A DNA stretch of 64,000 nt from Prinsepia uniflora (taxonomy: Eukaryota > Streptophyta > Magnoliopsida > Rosales > Rosaceae), in NCBI GenBank assembly GCA_032719365.1, contig CM064861.1, positions 75,202,863-75,266,862 of the forward strand. Reading direction: 5' to 3'. The position numbers were made by a program, and so were the translations under genes. Position 1 is the first letter of the stretch. Every line of letters starts with the position of its first letter. Positions 34,517 through 44,993 of the stretch are shown here, one piece after another. A model generated the notes under the pieces. That model saw nothing but the letters and a program-made list of their open reading frames with translations. It was not told where the DNA came from and did no database searches.

Positions 34517-35595
34517 GGGTCAGATGTCATGTAGAATACACTGTGAGTAATGGTGTGGGTTGCGGAGACGAATGAGCCTAGTGGCTAGAAGGGTTGCATA
34601 ATCGAGCAAGTTGCACTCATGATGGGATTATTCACAGTGGGTTCCTTAAGTGGAATGTGTTCTTAAAGAGTTTAAAATGTGATGGGATATCTCTTAGCCC
34701 TTATCGGTCGTATAAGATATGGTTGAGCATTGGTGTTTGCTAGGCGACGGGGTATGTGAGTGATGACATGATCGATTGCTATGAGATTGGACTCAGGAGG
34801 AGTCGAGATGTGGATGTGGGACTCAAAATGAGTCAGGAGTTTGGTTAGAGACTTGAGATGAGACATGGTAAGGTACCAAGGCTCGAGAGAGGCCAGAAAG
34901 GCTAATTGAGGAACGTTGGGCACTTAGGATGCCAAGGATGGGTATATGGTCAGGTACTGTTGAGTTAGGAAATTGTGGCTTGGTCTTGGTTAACTTTGTT
35001 TATTGGACTTTTGTGGTAGTGTCCTTAGTGACTGAGGTTCGGACCGAGACCGAGGGATATAAGGATTTGGACTTAGGAGATAGTCTAGTTCAGTGGGATG
35101 CAAGTCGGGTCCACTGGGAGGTAAAGTAACAAGGGTAATTATATAGTAATAGTTAAGATTGTTAGTTGTCTTGTCACATCATAAATTGATTGATATAGTG
35201 AGATGGCACTGTTGGGGTGTGGTAGAGTGAGGTTTGGCTCCTACATTGACTGTTGATATGAAAAGAGTGGGAAGAGTTGGTGGGGCCCGTAATGGACCAT
35301 AGGGGCATGGTCAGTTGGGACCACATGCCCGGGGATTTGTAATTCCTTCGTAGGAAGCCTGAGTAACCCTCGAGTGATGACCTGGATACCTATTACTTGT
35401 GGTCATAATGTAAGACTAAATCGAACATATGTATTGGGTAGGTCCCGAGTTATCCACTCTTCCAAGTCTTGAGATTGGCTATTGGTCGGATATGGTGGTT
35501 TTTGTGATTGGTTTTGGTGTGGAAGTCGTTGAACCGACTCGAGTTACCGACGTGGTACTTTGGTAAAAGTTATGTGGTAACCTTGGTAATTATAT

Positions 35596-35826
35596 ATGGT
35601 AAAATTGGTGAGATATAAGGGGGGTAGACCTGTCGATGTGAGGTTACCCAGGACGACTGGTGTCGTTCGCTTAGTGGCTGACTTAGATTTGGATGAATTG
35701 GATGTCGTCCTTGGAATGGATTGGTTGATGACCCATGAGATCTCTATCGGGTATGTTGTTTTAGAGAGTGTTATGTGGAATCTAGGATTCAAGAGGTTAT
35801 GTATCAGGGAGACTCGAGGGTGTTAC
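35596..35826 (+). pseudogene. Aspartic-protease-region fragment of Ty3 pol
   Basis: The frame contains LDVVLGMDWLMTHEI. This closely fits the LDVVLGMDWLxxH segment just after the catalytic part of the Ty3 retroviral-type protease. The DSGA catalytic motif upstream is not present. The fragment is truncated by the solo LTR at 35827. Confidence 0.65.
35822..35826. repeat. Left TSD (GTTAC) of solo LTR C
   Basis: GTTAC precedes TGACAGG and recurs at 38692-38696. Confidence 0.85.
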
Positions 35827-38691
35827 TGACAGGACCCGTCCCGATCCCACAGGGACCACCAGGGGACGTGCCCTGCTCCCGTCTGACACCCAAAAATTAT
35901 GTTCCAATTTTGACCTCAAAACATCAAATGCATAAATAACCAAATTAAAGTTATACATCAATCCGAATTAAACAGATGTCAGACAAGGGATGAAAACCAA
36001 GATTACAAATTGCGAGCACGACTCTAAAATAAACCTGCGGGTAAACCACCCAACATGGGTTCAGGTACGCAGAAGTAGATCTATGCCTCAGCCTCAGGAT
36101 CCTCCTCTACCTCAGTAGCACCTCCTGGAGGGGTTACCAAAACAATAAGGGTGAGTGGGCCTAAACTCAAAGTTATTAAAACCGTTTAATAAGTAAAACA
36201 TATAATTTACCCCTCTGTTTTCCAAACATGCATGCATCAGAATTTAAAACCATAAATCATATAGTATGAACCATAAGACATGTAATAAAATCATAAGATA
36301 GTTTTAGCCACTGCACTATACACTCCAATCCTGACATCCCCGATGTCTGACGTCCCTGACGTCCAATAAGGTCACAGTCTCAAGGCTACGTGTGCCACTC
36401 GGGTCTCAATTCCGAGTCCAATCCCCGAACCCTGTCCGGGTACGGCATCTCAAATGCCTAGCGTCCTAGACGCTCGACGTCCCTGACGTCAAATAAGCAA
36501 TCCTGCTCCTGAGTCATTTTACGGTCCGGTTCCTCCGTAGAATGACCCCCCGCAGGCAATGCGCCATGACCACTTCGGGGTACCACATCCGGAGGAGACA
36601 GTATTATAAGAATAGATCTATACAGTGCAGTACTAAATACATTTTATTGATATCAACATGCAAAACATATATATATACATAGATAAAATCCAAACCGATC
36701 GTTAAGTTTCATCAGACGGGTTTCAAACCCAAATACCGTGAAATTTGCCATAACCGTAATTTCAATATCATCAAAACCATTTCTTGATTCCAGCATGTGA
36801 ACATATAAGTAAATCGGAAAACATTTAAGCATGCAAGTGTTTAATGAAATCGGGCCCACTCATAGTACTATCCTGCTGAAAACCGAACGTATACCCTCGT
36901 CCTGGTACTATTGTACAATCCATGTCATATCCAAAGTATACGTAAAGGTCAATATAAACCCCTAACATTCAACCATGAAACCCTAGACTAAAACCGGCTC
37001 GGAAAAGCCGCCCGAACGAGCTTCCCAAGGCAATAAACCTCATTTTGACCAACTTAATGATCTCCGATCGACCCGAAACCAACGCCATTGGATCCGGATC
37101 GTCGAAACCTAAAGAATGGTGGTGGTCCCACCAAAGTACTGATCACACGCGCCCACACGCGCCGGTCAACCCCCTGGTCAACGAAGGAACAGTTCCTGCT
37201 GACGTCATCGCTGACGTCACTTGCTAACGTCATACTGACAGCTGTCAGGTCTGACATGTCAGACTCTGACAGGTGCCACGTGTCAACACATGATTGGTCC
37301 ACCCCACTGATCTGTCAGGCCACGTGTCAGATCTGACATGTGCCACGTGTCAGCACGGCACTGGTCCACGTCACTAACATGTCAGTGACACGTGGCAGTC
37401 CCTGATTGGGCCACGTCACTGACATGTCAGTGCTGAATGTGCACTGACATGTGACACGTGTCGTCCGAAGAGTGGTCCACGTCACCTGACAGGTCTGACA
37501 GGGTGCCACGTCATCACCCCTGTCCTCCTGACGGGTCGACCTGTATCTCTGCAACTGGGTCGATCAGACCCGCGATCTGACCCGGTCACCATTTCTTCAA
37601 TTCTCAACCATTTTCGTTCTAGTTTGTTCCTAAATGCTCGTCTCAATCCCAGAAACGGTTCTATCTAATTAAAATCATCACACAGAGACTGGATCGAAGG
37701 CTTACCTCGATGAATAGACCCGGTTCTCCCGTCGTCGTTTACACTCTGTTCAGGCCACCACTGGTCACGAAATCGAGTCAAATGGGTTCCTATCAGTCCC
37801 TGTAAGTGAACAGAATCAAAAGGAATCGAAGATAACGTTGAACCATCAAGCTTCTATTTCTGAGTTTTTAGAAAGTTTTCGGGTTTGAACCTGCTTACCT
37901 CACCGCCGTCTGCCGCCGTTCACCGCCGTCCCTCAGCCCTCACCAGTGAGTCTCCCACACGCAGACACAGAGAAAGGGTGATGAGCTGGGGTGTTTGTTC
38001 GAAATGGACCGTGTGTGGAATCGGGTAGGAAAATATAAAGATGGAGAGGGAATCTGATACATGAAATGGAGGGTCCAGATTCAATCTCAGAAATGAGAAC
38101 AATGGCTGAGAGGAAATCTGGGAACTTTTGATGAGTGGCTAGGATTAAAAGTTGGTTTTAATGCTATTTAATCCCATAGTGGATCTGATCCAATCTAGCC
38201 AATGGATGAGTGACACTTTTCACTCATCCAGGTGTCCTCCAATCATAATATCAAAATAAAATATTTGACACGATTACCGAGACGCAAACCTCCCGACTTC
38301 ACGTTTCTTACCATAACTTCCTCGTACGAAGTCCGATTTCGGCGTGCCACCTGTCTACGGACTCAGGGCATCGAGACCTACCTAACGGTCCTTGAGTCAT
38401 GTGAAAATTAGTTGCCAAACGAAAAGTCAACATTTTCGCTCCAAATGTCCAAATTATGGTAATGCCACTGAGCTTCCGATAGCCATAACTTTTTCCCTGA
38501 TCGTCCAAAATGGACGTGCCACCTGTCTATGGACTCGTGACGTCCCGAACTACGTCACGGTCATTGGTCAAAGTCCATTTGACCCTCCAATCAAAAAGTC
38601 AACAATTTGGCCATACCATTCACAAGGGTAAAAACGTCAATTCATACAATAAATTACATTATTAAAATCCTCGAATTTTCGGGGTGTTACA
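35827..38691 (-). mobile_element. Solo LTR, family C, minus strand (2.87 kb)
   Basis: A complete LTR with perfect GTTAC TSDs, inserted in the D element's protease region. On the plus strand it runs TGACAGGACCC...GGTGTTACA. Its inverted arms differ from the other families but still match each other: TGAGTGGGCC (36152-36161) and GGCCCACTCA (36853-36862). Between them are GACATC...GATGTC and GACGTC-type palindromes (36330-36500). The stretch 37199-37515 is crowded with ACGT-core motifs. Confidence 0.9.
37199..37515. promoter_or_regulatory. Dense ACGT-core, G-box and TGTCAG motif cluster in solo LTR
   Basis: About 320 bases hold two TGACGTCA-type sites, at least five CACGTG G-box cores (many as CCACGTGTCA), three CCACGTCAC sites and many CTGACA/TGTCAG words, including the 16-bp perfect palindrome CACTGACATGTCAGTG (37417-37432). 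These are binding cores for plant bZIP and bHLH factors. Actual enhancer activity is inferred only. Confidence 0.5.
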
Positions 38692-38696
38692 GTTAC
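38692..38696. repeat. Right TSD (GTTAC) of solo LTR C
   Basis: This repeats 35822-35826 exactly. Confidence 0.85.
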
Positions 38697-39440
38697 CCTT
38701 TAGGATGATTTTGATCCTCACAACCAATTGATGGTTGGTATGAGCCATTCAAGTTTGTTGGTCACACGTGTGGTGTGTGAGCTTCGGGTATGAGGCGCTT
38801 AGTGAGGGCTGAGGATGCCCCGATTTCTCAACATATTCCCGAGGTTTGCCAGGATGAGAAATTGAGTTTACGATGATTTGAGGTTACATGTTGGTTATGG
38901 ACGACTTAATAAGGTAACGGGATGGAATAAGGATTTTGTATCATGAGTTAAAGAATTGTGGGTTCTTGGGAAAGTTGTGGTTAGTGACCTTATTAAGAGA
39001 GGCCAACCAGATGCTGATTGTTGATACTGAGTAAAAGAGAGGGAAGGATAATGGCCAGATTTGGTATGGTCAAGGTTAGTTGATGGTGATACCCTTGGAC
39101 AACCATTTGGGGCTAGTCATAGATGAGAGTCGGGTAGTCTGACCACATTTGAGTAATGCATGGTACCATGATTGATGATTGGTTGGAGTACTTACATGTA
39201 CCGATGGACGTGTAAGGTAGATGTATCGAATAAGTGTTAGGTCTGATAGACCAAAGTAGGTTTGGGGAATAGGAGTTGGTCTGGGATTTGTTGGAGACCA
39301 CAAAGGATTGTAGGGATCTCTCCCATGTTTTTCCAGTTATGGCGATTGACCCGGAAGGAGATCAGAGTTATTGGAAATGAGAACTGAGGTAGAATGGTTA
39401 CGAGTGGAGGAATAGTGACGTATGTTCCATGGTGATCCCT
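38697..39440 (+). mobile_element. Internal region of the D element, second part
   Basis: Continuation of the D interior after the solo LTR. It is heavily decayed, with no recognisable reverse transcriptase or integrase motif. It ends at a deletion junction near 39440, where B-type LTR sequence resumes. Confidence 0.6.
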
Positions 39441-40221
39441 CCTGGTTTTTAGTTTAAAGACTCGGTTGATTGACGGGGGAGGGCCCTGGATTGATATGTT
39501 TTGAGTTTAAAGACTCAGTTATTGTGATATCCCCCGAGGCCTGTTGATTGTGTTTTGAGTTTAAAGACTCGTTGATATCCCGGGAAGGACTGATTATGTG
39601 CATGTGTTTTGAGTTTAAAGACTCGGGCGCACTTGAGATCCAGAAACTTTATTGATTGATGTTTTTCACTAGTTTTTCACTGGTTCTCAGATGTTTTGGG
39701 AAATGGCCCAGATGATTTGGATTTGATGAGTTTTGGACTGAGTTCCTGTACTTTGATGAGGATTTATGTTTATGGGCTGAGGCCCTGGATTTGAATTCAG
39801 GATTTAATGAAAAGGAAATTATTCTAGTTTTCAATGATGGTTTTTCTTATCTCGGATATGGAATGAGTTTTATATGCATGCATTGGTTTTAAATGGAGGG
39901 TATAAATGTCTTTCTGATAAACTGTTTTCTAAACTTATCCTTTATTTTTGTCCACTCACAGTCTTTTGTGTTTTCCGATACCCTCCAGGTTGTTGAGGTG
40001 CGGGCTGTTGTTCGAGAGACGGAGACATCACACCTGCAATCCACAGTAGATTATGCGCGCTCTGGGAAGTCCAGAAATTTTGAACGGTTCATTTGGGAAT
40101 CCCTTATCTAGCTTACGTGTTACATGGTGGTTGGTCATCAGTCAGCCTTTGTGTCGCATGTGAGTTAGACGGGAGCATGACTTAGCCCTTAATCCCGGGG
40201 GATTGGGGGTGGGTTGTGCCA
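39441..40221 (+). mobile_element. B-related LTR, 3' part
   Basis: Contains the GAGTTTAAAGACTC cluster (39450-39624), arm GTCCACTCACAG (39950-39961) and the LTR end GGGTTGTGCCA at 40221. CATGT (40222-40226) matches the left TSD at 29825-29829. The stretch equivalent to about 5930-7170 of the solo B LTR is absent, lost together with the D element's 3' end. Confidence 0.75.
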
Positions 40222-40699
40222 CATGTGGATGGCCTCCTCCAGGTGTCTGGGACACTGGAGAAGTCACGGTGCATTGCCTGCGAGGGGTCACTGCACTGAG
40301 CGACCGAACCGTATAGTGACTCAGGAGCATGATTGCAATGATTAGACATCTGGGACGTCAGACATCTGGGATGTCAGATATATGGACTTGGAGAGACCTC
40401 GGGCAGCATGCATTGCTTTTACCGTGAGATATAACGTCTGGGACGTCAAGCGTCTTAGACGCTAGGCATCTGGGATGCCGAGGATGGTTATTTGGTAAAT
40501 ATGGATTATTGGATTTATGAAATGGTATTTAAGTGTTTATGGATTTGGGCAGTGGCCCACTTGGTTCTGAATTTACGGACTTTGGTATTCTATGGTTTTG
40601 AGTTGATTTCCCACATATGTTTGGATTTACAGTTTTTGGGCTAAGACCCTAATAGTTTGATTACTGGTTTTCGAATGCATGCATACTTTTAGAGAAGGG
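40222..40699 (+). mobile_element. A-related LTR, 3' part (continuation of 27693-29829)
   Basis: Resumes the interrupted LTR after TSD CATGT. It has the block of short palindromes (GACATCTGGGATGTC, AGCGTCTTAGACGCT, GGCATCTGGGATGCC at about 40370-40480) and the GCATGC site near 40676. It is cut at 40699 by a minus-strand LTR. Confidence 0.8.
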
Positions 40700-41250
40700 T
40701 GACAGGACCCATCCCAACTGGACTTTGATAACCGTGCCCGATCCTGCTCCCGTCTGACAAGCTAACTGAAGTCCCGAAATTACCCATCAGCACCTATCAG
40801 ACAAGGGATAACTGCATTGATTTCCGCTCATGCCTTCAGCTCTCGATCAGCTCCGAATGCCATACCACGGCCTGGAGGGTCATCAAAACAGAAAAGGTGT
40901 GAGTGGACAAAAATAATATCATTTGAAAATACATTTCAAATAGATCATTTCCCCTTCAGTTTATCAAACCATTCATGCATAGGGTAAAACATATGTATAA
41001 CAATCACCGATTTTCCAGCCAAAACATATAACAAGTATCAAATACCGGCTCTCAAGCCAAAACATATGAAAACATAATCACCTGGCCACAAAGACTAGAA
41101 CCCGTACTCAATACCAGTACGCAATCACAATCAACATCAAACAGCACTACTCACAAGTGCACAACAATCAATCGGCACTACTCACAAGTGCACAACAATC
41201 ACACAATCACATCCGCACTACGCGTAGGCCAACCTCAGGAACGGCACTCA
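40700..41250 (-). mobile_element. E-family LTR, minus strand, first part
   Basis: Starts TGACAGGACCCATCC after AAGGG (putative TSD). Arm GTGTGAGTGGAC is at 40897-40908. Stem-loops GTACT/AGTAC (41104-41120) and GCACT/AGTGC (41144-41160, 41175-41191) occur. It is interrupted at 41250 by a closely related LTR with TSD ACTCA and resumes at 43184. Confidence 0.8.
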
Positions 41251-43183
41251 TGACAGGATCCGTCCCTACTAGACGTCGATAACCTTGCCCGGTCCTGCTC
41301 CCGTCTGACAAGTCAACTGAAGTCCCAAAACTACTCCTCAGTACCTATCAGACCAGGGATAATTGCACTGATTTCCGCTCATGCTTCCGCCTCTTGATCA
41401 GCCCCGAATGTCGTGCCACGGCCTGGAGGGTCATCAAAACAGAAAACGTGTGAGTGAACAAAAATAATATCATGTAAAACGCAGTTCAACATACATCATT
41501 TACCCTCCAGTTTATCAAACCATGCATGCATAGGGTAAAACATATGAATGACAATCACCGGCCAGCCAAATCACATGAAACATATCAAAATCCGGCTCTC
41601 AAGCCAAACATGTGAAAACATACTCACCTGGCCACACAGACCAGAACTCGTACTCAATACCAGTACGTAAGCACAATCAACATTAAACAACACTATTCAC
41701 AAGTTCACAAGCAAGACAAATAGTCACACAGTCACATCCGCATTACGCGTAGGCCAATCTCGGGAACTGCTCTCAAGCACTATCCGAGTCATATCTGTCA
41801 TGTCTGGGAACTGCACACGCACCATTTAGACGTACCACATACTCGGGAATTGCACTTACGCAACATCCGAGTCACGTCTAGGAACTGCACTTGCACCATC
41901 CAGAACATGATCCAATATCCACAATCACAATCATAATCCATACCACAAACACATATCAATCATATCATTGACTTCAAACCAAGTCAAAAGCATTCCCGAC
42001 AGGGTCTCAAGCCCAAATGCCAATTATACGCAAATTCGTAAAATCACATTGAAAACATTAAAATAATCCAGAAATCATCATTGACTCACCAATTAAGTCA
42101 AAATATCCTTTTTAAAACCTTTTTGACTCCGGGCCTAGCCCAAAACATCATTTGCACATTTCTCGTAAAATGTGCCCGAAATACCGATTAAAATAATCAT
42201 TAAATCACAAATAATCATGTCACATCATCAGGACATCATTGCAATTCAAATCATGCAATCAATCATGTAAAACATTTAACTATGCATGCATCATGGTTTA
42301 TAAAAACAAACGTCCACTCACACACCGTCCAAACTGCTCGCTTCCCGAGCTACACGCGTTTCCGTAATTTCCGACACTTGCCAGGAATCTTGAATCCTCC
42401 AATCACGTGAACGCAACCTCCACAATTTGAGGATGTCGCAGGGTCTGTTCTTCATGTTTATGTATCAATTTCCTTCGAATTCAAGGTTGGTTCAACTCGT
42501 CTCAATCCCAAGAATCTTAATTCACAATCAATTTCGCTCCTTAAGGTCTAAAAGATCGAATTCGACATTATTGTTCTTGGGTAGTGTTTTCGGGTTTCTC
42601 AGTATGGTTTCAGTTCAGTTTGCTCTATATTCCTCTCGGTTTTCACTCAGTTTTCACTCCCAATTGCACTTAATTTCTCACTCACTTGTTCCCTTGTGTT
42701 GCTGAGAATCGATCAAAGTGGATTAGGTTCTCTGTTCTGTAACTCAGTTCTCAAACCATATATGAATTTAAAGGTTGATTTTTTATGTTTTGATTGTTAT
42801 CCATAACAAGTTGCCACTCATCCTAATTAGCCAGTGACAAATGTCACTGAAAGATGCACCTGAGTCACCCCATGGCGGATTCAGCCAATTGCACCGCTAA
42901 TTAACTTGGACTGCCCAAAATTACCATTTTACACTTTAAGTAACAAATGACCATTTTGCCCCTTAACTTCCCAGACCTGTAACTTTTTCATCCGGACTCC
43001 GATTGACGCATGCCACCTGTCTACGGATTCAACGTCTCGAGACCGATCCAACGGTACTTCCAGAAAGTCCAAATAATGTCTCGATCAAAAAGTTAACTTT
43101 TGGCCCTTATAACCAGGGGCAAAATCGTCCTTTCCTTCGAATTTTCCAAATTTTTCGTTTTTTCGAATTTCCGGGTCGTTACA
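41251..43183 (-). mobile_element. Solo LTR, family F, minus strand (1.93 kb)
   Basis: A complete LTR (plus strand TGACAGGATCC...GGGTCGTTACA) with perfect TSDs ACTCA (41246-41250 and 43184-43188), inserted into a related E LTR. Arms are GTGTGAGTGAAC (41448-41459) and GTCCACTCACAC (42312-42323). Long stem-loop modules with outer stems CTCGG/CCGAG and GTCTGG/TTAGAC lie at 41759-41906. Confidence 0.9.
41759..41906. repeat. Four stem-loop modules of about 30 bases
   Basis: Modules share the loop GGGAACTGCAC...CACCAT but have different paired outer stems: CTCGG/CCGAG (41759-41788), GTCTGG/TTAGAC (41802-41831), ACTCGG/CCGAGT (41841-41872) and an imperfect TCTAGG/CCAGA (41877-41906). Related modules recur at about 43190-43300. 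Confidence 0.65.
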
Positions 43184-44993
43184 ACTCAGGCACCATCCGA
43201 GTCATGTCAGTCATGTCTGGGAACTGCATACGCACCATCTAGACGTACCACATACTCGGGGACTGCACACACGTCTAGGAACTACACCCGTATCATCCAG
43301 ACATGTACCAGTATCCACAATCACAGACACATACATACCATAAACACATATCAATCATATCCTTAACTTCAAACTAAGTCAAAAGTATTCTCGACAGGGT
43401 CTCAAGCCCAAATGCCATTTACACATAAATCTGTAAAATCTCATTTGAAAACATTAAAATAATCCAGAAATCATCCTTGACTCACCAACTAAGTCAAAAT
43501 ACCCTTTTAGAAACCTTTTTGACTCCGGACCTAGCCCAAAATATCACTTGCACATTTCTCGTAAAACGAGCCCAAAAGGCCGATTAAAATTATCATTAAA
43601 TCACAAATAATCATGTCAAATCATCATGATATCATTGAAAATAAAATCATGCAATCAATCATGTAAAACATTAACTATGCATGCATAACAGTTTATAAAA
43701 CAAACGTCCACTCACACACCGTCCAAACCGCTCACTTTTCGAGCTGCACGCGTTTCCATAATTTTCGGTACTTTCTAGGAATCCCAAGTCCTACCCAAAA
43801 TCATCATTATGGGTCATTAATGACTTAATTAACATCATATTAATTTCCCATAATTTTCCAGGAATTAATTACGAATTAAAAACGTAACATAAACCTTCGG
43901 ACCCTCGAAACAATATCGAAACGGTGTCCGATCGACTCGAAACCAACGCTAAAATGTTCGTTACATTGCATAGAATAAAAGTCACGTTGAACTCACCTTG
44001 GGACTCGTGCCCACGCACCCTCATGCTCCATCATGAGTGGCTGCACGTGGGAGCCACACGTCTGCATAGTAAAGTGCTACAGTGTCGTCACTTTTACTCA
44101 TTTCCCCTGCAAACAGGTATGCAACCCGTGAGCCAACCTGTCTGAATCTCCCTCAATTCTGCCTTGATTTCTACAATTGAACCGTCCATTGGCATCGTTA
44201 TGGACCCAATTAAGGTTCTGTAATTTCAATTACATGGGAACTTACCTCAATTCTTCAAATCAAACTCGACTTTGTTGATGAACACCCGGGTACTGTTCAT
44301 CCTTCAATCTTAACCAATTCTAATTGAATTCTTGCAATTGATTCACCCAGAAGCTTCGCAGGATTCATCTTAACCTAGTTTCAATCTCAATTGTAACTTT
44401 AATCCCTACCAACCATTCGAACTCAACTCAAGATTTGTAAAACGAATACCAGGTCCGTATGGGCTTGTTTCTTCACCACTTCCCTCAATTTTGATTCCAT
44501 TCAACTCGTTTAAGTCTCTATAAGCTCATTCTCATCTCTGTTTCTATCAATTGATCTTCCAATTCAAAATTTGATCCCAAATCATCAATTCAAGGTTTTC
44601 GGGTGGGTTTCGGTTTTTCTGGGTTTTTCCTTCCCTTTTTCTTTCCCGTTCTCACACGACTTCACCTCCTCAATACTTCTCGATTCTCATAAATTTAGCC
44701 TAAAGAATCCTGGCTTTTGCACTGATCAAGCACACCATCTATACTCTGTTTTATTTTCAAATGTTTCACCACCGCCCACCCCAATTTCACGATCACAGAC
44801 GTACACCACACACAAATCCCCTGCTCCTAGTGACATGTGTTACCTTAAGGACTAACTGAGTCACTAAACGCTGATTCCTCAATTGGATCAGCCACAATTA
44901 CCATTTTACCCCTGCACAAATAATTACCAAAATACCCCTAGCCTTCGCAGACCAGCAACTTTCACATCCGACCTCTGATTAACGCATGCCGCA
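43184..44993 (-). mobile_element. E-family LTR, minus strand, second part
   Basis: Continues the E LTR after the F insertion. Arm GTCCACTCACAC is at 43706-43717, matching GTGTGAGTGGAC at 40897-40908. It contains the degraded GCACGTG/CACACGT hairpin near 44040. It is cut at 44993 by a plus-strand LTR, and its last bases are missing. Confidence 0.8.

Larger units (their letters stand above)
34369..35826 (+). mobile_element. Internal region of the D element, first part
   Basis: Begins with primer site TGGTATCAGAGC (34372-34383), then a short gag-like start and about 1.1 kb of decayed sequence, ending in a protease-like fragment. It is interrupted by the solo LTR at 35827 and continues at 38697. 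Confidence 0.75.

Noticed and set aside
42427..42705. Open frame of 92 codons in the F LTR as a membrane protein gene
   Set aside because: It lies wholly inside a solo LTR, its hydrophobicity comes from T-rich sequence, and the closely related E LTR does not keep it.
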